From Pontibacter mucosus (GTDB lineage: Bacteria; Bacteroidota; Bacteroidia; Cytophagales; Hymenobacteraceae), in assembly GCF_003054055.1 (NCBI RefSeq), contig NZ_QBKI01000015.1:1-64000 (forward strand): DNA of 64,000 nucleotides, in the 5' to 3' direction. The notes beneath the pieces were generated by a model that was given only the letters and a program-made list of their open reading frames with translations, was not told where the DNA came from and ran no database searches. Numbering within the stretch: the stretch's first letter is position 1; each line of letters starts with the position of its first letter. Position numbers and translations under genes: made by a program. Positions 16,052-23,150 of this stretch are shown here, one piece after another.

Positions 16052-17870
16052 AGGGCTGTTCCTGTTGCTGGTATACTTCATTCAGGGCAAGTGCCGCGTT
16101 GATAAGGCCAATGTGCGTGAAGCCCTGCGGGTAGTTGCCCAGCAGCGCCCCGGTTTCAGGGTCCATTTCCTCAGACAGCAGCCCGGCGGGGCTGGCGTGG
16201 GCGAGCATGGTATCGAATAGCTCCCTGGCTTTTTCGGGCTCACCGGACCGGGCCAGTACTTCCACGAGCCAGAAGTTGCAGATGCCGAAAGCGCCCTCAC
16301 CGCCCTCCAGGCCGTCTGTTACGCCACGGTAACGGTAAAGCAGTTTGTGCTTCAGCAGCTGTTGGCAAATCGCTTTGGTGGTGGAACGCATGCGTTCAGC
16401 CGAGGCCGGGCAGTAGCCTACCAGGGGCAGGGTTAGCAGGCTGGCATCCACGTCGTTTCCATGGAAGGCTCTAGTATAGGTATGCAGTTCCTGGTTATAC
16501 CCGGCTTCCTCTATACTTTCCCGGATGCGGTCTTTCGTTTCGCTGAACTTCTGCACCGGCGCATCTTCCCATTTATACTTTCGGGCGAGCTTTAGCAAGC
16601 GGTCCAGGCCTACCCAGGCCATTACTTTCGAGTGGGTGTGGTGGGCCATGTCGGCGCGTATTTCCCAGATGCCGTTGTCGGGTTGCTGCCAGCTGCGGCA
16701 GATAATTTGGCCCAAGCCCAGCAGGAAATGACGGGTGTCGCGGTCGAAGGTTTCCACCAGGGGCGCATAGGCATGCACGGCATCGAGCACCTCGCCGTAC
16801 ACATCGAGCTGGAATTGCTTGTCCGCCCCGTTGCCAATCCGGACAGGGGTGGAGTTCTGGTAGCCTGAGAGCCAACCCAGTACTTTCTCTTTCAGGGAGG
16901 CGTGACCGAACACCGAGTATACTACCTGCAGCTTGGGCCGGGTGAGGCGCGTGGCGTGCAAAATCCAGTTCATGTAGGCGTGTGCTTCCTCGGTGTAGCC
17001 CAGTTTTACCAGCACCCTCACGGTAAAGGAGGCGTCGCGGATCCAGCAGTAGCGGTAATCCCAGTTTCGCTCCCCACCCGGCTCCTCGGGCAGGGAGGTG
17101 GTGGGGGCCGCGACGATGGCACCGGAGGGGGCATGCGTGAGCAGCTTGAGGGCCAGCACGCTGCGCTTCACTTCTTCCTTGTACAGCCCCTCGTAGCGGC
17201 ACCGGCTGCTCCAGTTCTGCCAGTAGTTTATACTTTGCAGCATCCGCTGAAAGCCGGTTTCCCTTAGCTCGGGTAGCACGGCGGGGCTTTGGCTGGAGTA
17301 GCTGAGCGAAAAGATAGCCTGCGTGCCGGGCTCCACCGTAAATTCTGCGGTGGCCATACTTTCAGTTACCCTAAGCTGACCGGGCTCCAGGGTGCTGAGC
17401 AAGGTATAGATGTTTTCGTGCCAGGCAAAGTGGACGCCCAGCTGCTTCCTATCCTGCAGGCGCGGTGTGTTTTTGCCGTAGTAGGTCCGGGGCATATACT
17501 CCAGCTGGAAGGTTATACTTCCGGAAATGGCCTCCACCACGCGCAGCAGCTCATGGTCAGGGAAAAGCGCGCGGCCTTTATCCTCCTCCGACTGCACAAC
17601 GAAGGCATCCAGCAGCCGTGCCTGGCCATCGGCCGTCTCGAAAACCGTCTCTACTACGTTGGTGCCCTCCAGGTAGCGTTGCCGGGAAGTATACTTTCCT
17701 ACAGGGCGTATGCTGAAGTAGCCTCCGCGTTCCCCATCCAACAGGGCGGCAAAAATGGCGGGCGAGTTGAACTCCGGCAGGCAACACCAGTCTATGGCGC
17801 CCGTGTTGCTGACCAGGGCAGCAGCGCGGGCGTTGCCTATCAATGCGTAGTCCGACAGGGGCAGGGCCAT
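16038..17870 (-). CDS. GH15-family glycosidase (glucoamylase/trehalase type)
   Basis: Enzyme of 610 aa counted from the ATG at 17870 (MALPLSDYALIGNARAAALV), chosen because the open frame upstream runs into the sigma gene. The N-terminal half is a beta-sandwich (IDWCCLPEFNSPAIFAALLD), the C-terminal half an alpha/alpha barrel with the GH15 signature GERNWDYRYCWIRDASFT near 265 and LLSEEMDPETGALLGNYPQGFTH near 580. Such cytoplasmic enzymes cleave alpha-glucosides, often trehalose. It starts 7 bases after the ECF sigma stop and is followed by a membrane protein, so it is likely under the sigma factor's own promoter. A link to osmotic stress sugars is an inference. Confidence 0.9.
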   Translation of the reverse strand: MALPLSDYALIGNARAAALVSNTGAIDWCCLPEFNSPAIFAALLDGERGGYFSIRPVGKYTSRQRYLEGTNVVETVFETADGQARLLDAFVVQSEEDKGRALFPDHELLRVVEAISGSITFQLEYMPRTYYGKNTPRLQDRKQLGVHFAWHENIYTLLSTLEPGQLRVTESMATAEFTVEPGTQAIFSLSYSSQSPAVLPELRETGFQRMLQSINYWQNWSSRCRYEGLYKEEVKRSVLALKLLTHAPSGAIVAAPTTSLPEEPGGERNWDYRYCWIRDASFTVRVLVKLGYTEEAHAYMNWILHATRLTRPKLQVVYSVFGHASLKEKVLGWLSGYQNSTPVRIGNGADKQFQLDVYGEVLDAVHAYAPLVETFDRDTRHFLLGLGQIICRSWQQPDNGIWEIRADMAHHTHSKVMAWVGLDRLLKLARKYKWEDAPVQKFSETKDRIRESIEEAGYNQELHTYTRAFHGNDVDASLLTLPLVGYCPASAERMRSTTKAICQQLLKHKLLYRYRGVTDGLEGGEGAFGICNFWLVEVLARSGEPEKARELFDTMLAHASPAGLLSEEMDPETGALLGNYPQGFTHIGLINAALALNEVYQQQEQPYAYK

Positions 17871-17877
17871 GGCAGGT

Positions 17878-18558
17878 TTATACTTGCTTATCGTGGGGGA
17901 GCGCCTGCAGCACCCGTGCCACCAGGGCATCGCAGCGCTTGTTGCCAAATTCAAACACATCCTGGCTCACCGACAGCTTAAACAGGCTTTCTTTTAAGTG
18001 CGCTTTGGCGCGGTGCAGCCGTACTTTCACGTTGCTTTCCGACAGGTCCAGGCACTGGCTGATCTCCTGTACCGGCATGTCTTCTACCTCGCGCAGCGTG
18101 TACACAATTCTATACTTTTCGGGGATGTTGTCGATGGCTTTTTCCAGTAGTTGCTTTACTTCCTGCCGTATCGCGAGTTGCTCGGGGTTCATAGGGTTGG
18201 TCTGGTTTAACAGGTGTGAAAAATCCTCTGGCTGGTCTACCAGAAGCGAATGGGGCGAGAGCCTTTTCTGCTCGCGCAGCCGTGCCAAGGCATTGTTTAT
18301 CCCGATCCGGATGAGCCAGGTGGAGAACAGGGAATCGCTGCGGAACTGGTGGAGCTTCTCAAAAGCCTTCAGGTAGGTGTCCTGCATGGTATCCTCCACC
18401 TCCTGCTCCTGTTTAAGGTAGCTCCGGATTACGCGGTAGAGCTTCTGGTTGTGCCGCCGCATCAGAAGTTCATACAGCGATACTTCCCCGGCAAGTACCC
18501 GCTCGATGACCGCTGCATCCGGGAGGGCTGTATTTTCGGCTACTGTGGTTTGCTTCAT
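17878..18558 (-). CDS. ECF RNA polymerase sigma factor with C-terminal extension
   Basis: Sigma factor of 226 aa. Region 2 lies at about 33-100 (YELLMRRHNQKLYRVIRSYLKQEQEVEDTMQDTYLKAFEKL, FSTWLIRIGINNALARLREQ) and region 4 at about 145-198 (IPEKYRIVYTLREVEDMPVQEISQCLDLSESNVKVRLHRAK). A tail of about 28 residues with a Cys (FGNKRCDALVARVLQAL) follows. No anti-sigma gene sits beside it. Divergent, near-symmetric promoter elements lie upstream at 18581-18646, and a third copy lies before the DUF4142 operon; autoregulation is therefore likely. GH15 and a membrane protein follow in the same operon. Confidence 0.93.
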   Translation of the reverse strand: MKQTTVAENTALPDAAVIERVLAGEVSLYELLMRRHNQKLYRVIRSYLKQEQEVEDTMQDTYLKAFEKLHQFRSDSLFSTWLIRIGINNALARLREQKRLSPHSLLVDQPEDFSHLLNQTNPMNPEQLAIRQEVKQLLEKAIDNIPEKYRIVYTLREVEDMPVQEISQCLDLSESNVKVRLHRAKAHLKESLFKLSVSQDVFEFGNKRCDALVARVLQALPHDKQV

Positions 18559-18580
18559 GATTGAAAGGATGGTTTTGTGA

Positions 18581-18646
18581 GTTAGATGCGCTGTTTGCCA
18601 ATGCGTTACAATATTTTGTAACGTTTTTGCCGGGATTTCATCTAAC
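18581..18646. promoter_or_regulatory. Mirror-image divergent ECF promoters
   Basis: Minus strand: TTGTAACG (18611-18604), 15 bases, CATCTAAC (18588-18581), reading towards the sigma gene. Plus strand: TTGTAACG (18616-18623), 15 bases, CATCTAAC (18639-18646), reading towards the DoxX-like gene. The two TTGTAACG boxes form a perfect inverted repeat with a 4-base centre (18604-18623). Identical boxes and identical spacing in both directions make chance unlikely. Confidence 0.75.
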
Positions 18647-18678
18647 CATCAGGATTTAAACTTAAAGGAGGATAAACC

Positions 18679-19098
18679 ATGGGAACATTTGCATCAACAA
18701 CCAGTGCGCACAGGGCGGAACGCCCCGCGTACGACCGCGTGGCCACCGCCACCAACCTACTCAAGTATACCTACGGCCTGGTGCCCATCATAGCGGGCCT
18801 GGACAAGTTCACGCACCTGCTCACCGACTGGAACAAGTACCTGGCGCCGGTGGTGGCGGACATCCTGCCCTTCAGCCCAGGCACCTTCATGAGCATGGTA
18901 GGCATCATTGAGATTGTGGCCGGCGTGCTTGTGTTTATAAAACCAAAAATCGGGGCGCTGGTCGTGAGCCTGTGGCTGGTGGGCATTGCCCTGAACCTGC
19001 TGCTCACCGGCGAGTATTTTGACGTGGCCGTGCGCGACCTGGTGATGGCCATCGGCGCGTTTACCCTATACTTGCTCTTGCCCGACGATAAGGCGTAG
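18679..19098 (+). CDS. DoxX-like small membrane protein
   Basis: Inner-membrane protein of 139 aa with four hydrophobic segments: near 28-42, 66-85 (FMSMVGIIEIVAGVLVFI), 92-107 and 118-133. The pattern TYGLVPIIAGLDKFTHLL followed by a helix with IIEIVAGV resembles DoxX/DUF417-type proteins; the assignment is tentative. An unusually strong Shine-Dalgarno AAAGGAGG (18664-18671) precedes the ATG, rare in this phylum. It is transcribed from the plus-strand member of the divergent ECF promoter pair, so it is likely a stress-regulon gene. Confidence 0.75.
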   Translation: MGTFASTTSAHRAERPAYDRVATATNLLKYTYGLVPIIAGLDKFTHLLTDWNKYLAPVVADILPFSPGTFMSMVGIIEIVAGVLVFIKPKIGALVVSLWLVGIALNLLLTGEYFDVAVRDLVMAIGAFTLYLLLPDDKA

Positions 19099-19401
19099 CA
19101 GTGCGGCAGCACGGGCTTGAAGGTTTCCTGATATCCAGGAGTTCGGGAGTTTATTTTCAAATGACGCTGTGTGGGAAGGCAGCCCGGAGCGGTGTCCGTT
19201 CCTAAGAGAACTTACGTACAACGTACTGTTCAACAGGAAGTATAGGCACCCCAAGCAGTTTCAGGTTACTGGGCCAGGCAACTTGTTTTAAATAACTTTA
19301 ACCGGTTTATAGCAAATGCCCGTGTCTATACTTTTACCCGGTCTGAAAGTATAGACACGGGCATTTGGCGTTTGTCCTCCCCATAAAGTATAGCAGGTTC
19401 T
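19099..19401. other. Intergenic stretch with hairpin, no gene seen
   Basis: 303 bases between the DoxX-like gene and the Crp/Fnr gene. Apart from the perfect hairpin at 19313-19367 and four AAGTATA/TATACTT motifs I see no structure or open frame. Confidence 0.6.
19313..19367. terminator. Perfect 22-bp hairpin built on paired AAGTATA motifs
   Basis: Arms of 22 bases without mismatch (19313-19334 and 19346-19367) with an 11-base loop. TATACTT lies in the left arm and AAGTATA in the right, so the motif pair itself forms part of the stem. It is 215 bases after the DoxX-like gene and 35 before the Crp/Fnr gene. Terminator function is likely but no long T-run follows. Confidence 0.6.
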
Positions 19402-19983
19402 ATGATGCACGATCGGCTGCCGTTATTTCTCCAGAGCTCCGGCCACGTAGGCCAGCGGGAGGCAGGTGAGATCGCTACCCACTTTACACGAAAGGAGTTC
19501 GCGAAACATGACTTTTTTCTGAAGGAGGGGAGGGTAAGCCAGGGGTACCTGCTTCTGGAAGAAGGAGCGATGCGGGCTTTTGCCTATGACACGGAGGGCA
19601 ACGAGGTGACAACCGGCTTTTTTACGAAGAACCAGGCGGTGTTTGAAGTTTCTTCCTTCTTCAACAGAGTGCCCTCCAAGGAAAACATCCAGGCACTATC
19701 CGACTGCGTGGGCTGGTGCCTGACCTTTGAGCAGTTAAACCACCTGTTTCATACTATACCGGCGTTTCGGGAGTTTGGCAGGTCGGTGTTGGTGAAGGGA
19801 TATGCCGCCCTGAAAGACAGAATGCTGTCAACGATTACAGAAACAGCGGAAGAACGCTATGCCCATCTTCTGGAAACCAAACCAGAGCTTTTTCATTTTG
19901 CCCAACTCCGGCACATTGCCTCATACTTAGGTATAACCGATAGCTCCCTGAGCCGCATCAGAAAAGAATTTTTAAAAAAGTAG
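19402..19983 (+). CDS. Crp/Fnr-family transcription regulator
   Basis: Protein of 193 aa. The N-terminal ~115 residues form a cyclic-nucleotide-type sensor barrel (FFLKEGRVSQGYLLLEEGAMRAFAYDTEGNEVTTGFF). A long dimerisation helix follows and then a helix-turn-helix at about 165-190 (LRHIASYLGITDSSLSRIRKEF). No Cys cluster for iron-sulphur is seen, so it is not a classical Fnr. Proteins of this subgroup in Bacteroidota often sit next to a gene for a membrane protein they control; here a seven-helix membrane protein follows at 20069. Confidence 0.9.
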   Translation: MMHDRLPLFLQSSGHVGQREAGEIATHFTRKEFAKHDFFLKEGRVSQGYLLLEEGAMRAFAYDTEGNEVTTGFFTKNQAVFEVSSFFNRVPSKENIQALSDCVGWCLTFEQLNHLFHTIPAFREFGRSVLVKGYAALKDRMLSTITETAEERYAHLLETKPELFHFAQLRHIASYLGITDSSLSRIRKEFLKK

Positions 19984-20068
19984 CTGGTTCACAGTTTCTT
20001 GTCATTTGGCAAGTGGAATGTTGGCAGGCTGTTCTTCCTTTGCATCGTCACCATTACTTAATAATGCT

Positions 20069-20803
20069 ATGGAAAACTTACCGCTCTATGTCTCAGTTGT
20101 TTTCGCGCTCACTGCTTTACTGGCAGTCTGGCTGTTTTTCAGGGCAGCACACCGATCCAAGTATGTGCTGGCTCTTAGCTTAGCCTGGCTTGTCGCCCAG
20201 GGTGGCCTGGCCCTGACGGGGTTCTATACTGTAACCAACACGCTTCCTCCCAGGATGCTGCTGTTGATTCTGCCGCCCCTTCTCCTCATCGCCATTCTGT
20301 TTGCCACCAGCAGGGGCAGGCAATTTATCAGCGGACTGGACACCGGCGCATTAACCTTGCTGCACCTGGTGCGGGTACCGGTAGAGGTGGTGCTTTTCTG
20401 GTTGTTTCTGGGGGGAGTGGTGCCGGAACTGATGACCTTCGAAGGCCGGAACTTCGATATTCTGGCGGGCCTGTCTGCGCCGCTTGTTTACTATTTTGGC
20501 TACCGTAGGAACAGCGGCGTGCCCAGAGGCTTTCTGCTGGCCTGGAACTTCATTTGCCTGGGGCTCTTGCTAAACATTGTCGCAAACGGAATTCTCTCCA
20601 TTCCCTCGCCCTTTCAGCAATTCGCCTTCCAGCAACCCAATGTAGCTTTGTTATACTTTCCATTCGTATGGTTGCCTTGTTATATCGTGCCGGTAGTGTT
20701 TTTCTCGCACCTGGCTACCATTAAGCAACTGCTGGCTTACAAAGGCAAGGCAGCCGGAAAGGGAATTGATAAATCCAGAAGCCCGTTTTTACGTTCTGCT
20801 TAA
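20069..20803 (+). CDS. Polytopic membrane protein of unknown function
   Basis: About 244 aa from the ATG at 20069 (MENLPLYVSVVFALTALL). A longer reading from 20006 would add 21 residues without a better signal. Seven hydrophobic segments are visible, starting with VVFALTALLAVWLFF and including MLLLILPPLLLIAILF, VPVEVVLFWLFLGGVVP and ALLYFPFVWLPCYIVPVVFF. I do not recognise a named family. It follows the Crp/Fnr regulator by 85 bases on the same strand and may be its target or in its operon. Confidence 0.75.
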   Translation: MENLPLYVSVVFALTALLAVWLFFRAAHRSKYVLALSLAWLVAQGGLALTGFYTVTNTLPPRMLLLILPPLLLIAILFATSRGRQFISGLDTGALTLLHLVRVPVEVVLFWLFLGGVVPELMTFEGRNFDILAGLSAPLVYYFGYRRNSGVPRGFLLAWNFICLGLLLNIVANGILSIPSPFQQFAFQQPNVALLYFPFVWLPCYIVPVVFFSHLATIKQLLAYKGKAAGKGIDKSRSPFLRSA

Positions 20804-20833
20804 ATATGTAACAGATGTTCCTCCAGGATTGGT

Positions 20834-21049
20834 ATGATGAAGCAGAAATTCAAGAAAGGCGACCACGTGCGCTGGAACTCCGAAGCTGGCTACGTGTCAG
20901 GTACGATTATCAAAGTGCATACGTCCGACTTCGACTACAAAGGTCACCGACACCGCGCCAGCCAGGAGGAGCCCCAGTACGAAATTAAAAGCGATAAAAC
21001 GGACCACATCGCCGCCCATAAAGGCACAGCCCTTTCTAAAACTAAGTAA
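20834..21049 (+). CDS. DUF2945 (HVA1-like) small protein
   Basis: Protein of 71 aa matching the DUF2945/HVA1 Tudor-like family: FKKGDHVRWNSEAGYVSGTIIKVHT, then HRASQEEPQYEIKSDKTDHIAAHKGTAL. These short basic proteins are widespread beside stress genes; their function is unknown. It precedes the DUF488 gene by 27 bases, so the two are likely cotranscribed. Confidence 0.88.
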   Translation: MMKQKFKKGDHVRWNSEAGYVSGTIIKVHTSDFDYKGHRHRASQEEPQYEIKSDKTDHIAAHKGTALSKTK

Positions 21050-21076
21050 GAGCAGCGCTACGGTCCGCCACCTGAT

Positions 21077-21586
21077 ATGACAGCAAAAAGCCCTACCATC
21101 TGGACTTTCGGGCACTCTACCCGCAGCCCGGAAGAATTCGTAGCTGCCCTGCGTTCCTTCGGGATAGAAGTGTTGGCAGATGTGCGTCGGTACCCGGGAT
21201 CCAGAAAGTATCCGCATTTTAATGTGGAGGCACTGCAAGCCCTTCTGCCCGAAGCCGGCATCGATTACATGCCTTTCACAGAACTCGGCGGCCGGCGCAA
21301 ACCCCGTCCCGACTCTACCAACACCGTGTGGCGAAGCGAATCTTTCCGGGGCTATGCAGACTATGCCGAAACAGCGGAATATGCCGCAGGCATCGCGCGG
21401 CTAACAGAAGTGGCTACCCGGAAAAAAACGGCCTACATGTGCTCAGAAGCTGTGTGGTGGCGCTGTCACAGGGCCATTATCTCCGATTACCTGAAGGAGC
21501 GAAACTGGCGCGTGATGCACATCCTAAAAGAAGAAGTCGCCACGGAGCACCCCTATACTTCGGCCTATCTGAAAGTGCATTCCTGA
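21077..21586 (+). CDS. DUF488-family protein
   Basis: Cytoplasmic protein of 169 aa. Signatures of DUF488 are clear: TIWTFGHSTRSPEEFVAAL at the start, VLADVRRYPGSRKYPHFN near 35-52, YMPFTELGGRRKP near 65, and a Cys-containing YMCSEAVWWRCHRAIISDYL near 125-145. The two conserved Cys residues suggest a catalytic or metal role, but no reaction is established. It lies directly after DUF2945. Confidence 0.9.
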   Translation: MTAKSPTIWTFGHSTRSPEEFVAALRSFGIEVLADVRRYPGSRKYPHFNVEALQALLPEAGIDYMPFTELGGRRKPRPDSTNTVWRSESFRGYADYAETAEYAAGIARLTEVATRKKTAYMCSEAVWWRCHRAIISDYLKERNWRVMHILKEEVATEHPYTSAYLKVHS

Positions 21587-21624
21587 GAGCAAAGTATAAG
21601 TATGAAGCTTGCATAAATCAGCTT

Positions 21625-21660
21625 TATACCTATACTTATACCTATACTTATACTTATACT
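21625..21660 (+). repeat. Hexamer tandem repeat made of the TATACTT motif
   Basis: Six perfect hexamers TATACY in a row (two TATACC, four TATACT) holding four TATACTT heptamers. The rest of the gap 21587-21913 has no gene that I can support; a short open frame across the array is an artefact of the repeat. Confidence 0.85.
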
Positions 21661-21913
21661 TTGCTCCCTATTTATACTATAATTACCTTAAGGCCTTGGT
21701 AACCATCTATCTAGGTTTGGCTCCCGCTGCCGGTTGCGAGGACCTGTATGGCAGCGTTCGGGCAATCTCTTCCGATAAGTTGTTGACATGCTTTACCGAT
21801 CATCTGAAAAAAGAAGAGCCTGCTGCCGAAAGTAGTATGGCTGTTAAATAAGTTTTTCAGTAAAAGGATAAGTGCTGGCACAAAGCGCTTGTATAAGTAT
21901 AAAAAAACCAACT

Positions 21914-22969
21914 ATGGAAGTAAAAAACATCAAAGCATTTGGCACAACGGCAGCCGAAGCGCCGTTAAATCAGCTAAACATCAACCGCAGAAAACCTACG
22001 CCGCATGACGTGGAGATTGACATTCAGTATTGCGGGGTTTGCCACTCCGACCTTCACACGGCACGAAACGAATGGCACGGAACCGTCTATCCCTGCGTAC
22101 CGGGCCATGAGATCGTCGGCAGGGTCATACGTGTCGGCGAGCATGTTACCAAGTATAAGGTAGACGACCTGGTGGGAGTAGGCTGTATGGTGGACAGCTG
22201 CCGCGAGTGCCAGTACTGCAGAGAAGATCTGGAGCAATACTGCGAGAAAGGAAACATCCAGACCTACAACTCACCCGATAAACACCTGGGCACGCAGACC
22301 TACGGCGGGTACTCTGAGAGCATTGTGGTAGACGAGGATTTTGTGTTACGTGTTCCTGAAAACCTTGATCTGCCAGCTGTGGCGCCATTGCTGTGCGCGG
22401 GCATCACGACGTACTCGCCCCTGAAACACTGGCACGTAGGGCCTGGTCAGAAAGTAGGCGTGGTTGGGCTTGGCGGCCTGGGGCACATGGCGGTTAAAAT
22501 TGCCAAGGCGATGGGCGCCGATGTGATTGTATTTACCACTTCCCCTTCGAAAGTAGAAGACGCTAAGCGGCTTGGTGCTGATGATGTGGTGCTCTCCAAG
22601 GACGAGGCCCAAATGCAGCGTTACGCCGGAAAGCTGCACTTCGTCCTGGATGCCGTTTCCGCCCAGCACGACATCAACGCTTACCTGAACCTGTTACGGG
22701 TGGACGGAACCCTGGCTTTGGTTGGGGCACCGGAATTCCCGCTTCCGGTGGCGGCCTTCAGCCTCATCCCGGCCCGAAGAAGCTTTTCCGGGTCTTTGAT
22801 TGGCGGCATCGCTGAGACGCAGGAAATGCTGGACTTCTGTGGCAAACACAACATCGTGTCAGATATAGAGCTGATTAGCATTCAGCGGATCAACGAAGCC
22901 TATGAACGTTTGCTGAAAGGGGATGTGAAGTACCGTTTCGTTATTGACATGACTTCGCTGAAGCAGTAG
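21914..22969 (+). CDS. Zinc-dependent alcohol dehydrogenase, YahK/CAD type
   Basis: NADP-type medium-chain dehydrogenase, 351 aa from ATG 21914 (MEVKNIKAFGTTAAEAPL). Catalytic zinc ligands appear in YCGVCHSDLH and GHEIVGRV, structural zinc ligands in the four-Cys loop (SCRECQYCREDLEQYC). The nucleotide-binding fold shows GLGGLGHMAVKIAKAMG near 175-190. It should reduce aldehydes such as cinnamaldehyde-type or aliphatic ones. An upstream reading (21872) adds 14 residues that homologues of this family would not have. It is monocistronic and convergent with purL. Confidence 0.92.
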   Translation: MEVKNIKAFGTTAAEAPLNQLNINRRKPTPHDVEIDIQYCGVCHSDLHTARNEWHGTVYPCVPGHEIVGRVIRVGEHVTKYKVDDLVGVGCMVDSCRECQYCREDLEQYCEKGNIQTYNSPDKHLGTQTYGGYSESIVVDEDFVLRVPENLDLPAVAPLLCAGITTYSPLKHWHVGPGQKVGVVGLGGLGHMAVKIAKAMGADVIVFTTSPSKVEDAKRLGADDVVLSKDEAQMQRYAGKLHFVLDAVSAQHDINAYLNLLRVDGTLALVGAPEFPLPVAAFSLIPARRSFSGSLIGGIAETQEMLDFCGKHNIVSDIELISIQRINEAYERLLKGDVKYRFVIDMTSLKQ

Positions 22970-23059
22970 GTATAAAGTCAGATGGTATAGGTGGCTGAGA
23001 GTTTATACTTCACTTATACCCGCTACCTGAAAACGTGAAAAGACAATGGCTTAAAATAG

Positions 23060-23093
23060 AAGACCTCCTGCCGTAGCTACAGCAGGAGGTCTT
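23060..23093. terminator. Bidirectional intrinsic terminator
   Basis: Perfect 12-base stem (AAGACCTCCTGC and complement) with a 10-base loop, T-rich on both flanks, between the convergent dehydrogenase and purL genes. Confidence 0.85.
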
Positions 23094-23150
23094 TGTTTAT
23101 ACTTGTTTATACTATAGAGAATTCAGGTCAGAAGATATGCCCGTACCTCC

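Noticed and set aside
21625-21660. CRISPR-like array
   Set aside because: Units are six bases with no spacers; no cas genes.
21609-21851. Open frame over the TATACY array
   Set aside because: Its LYLYLY start is a translation of the tandem repeat, not a protein.
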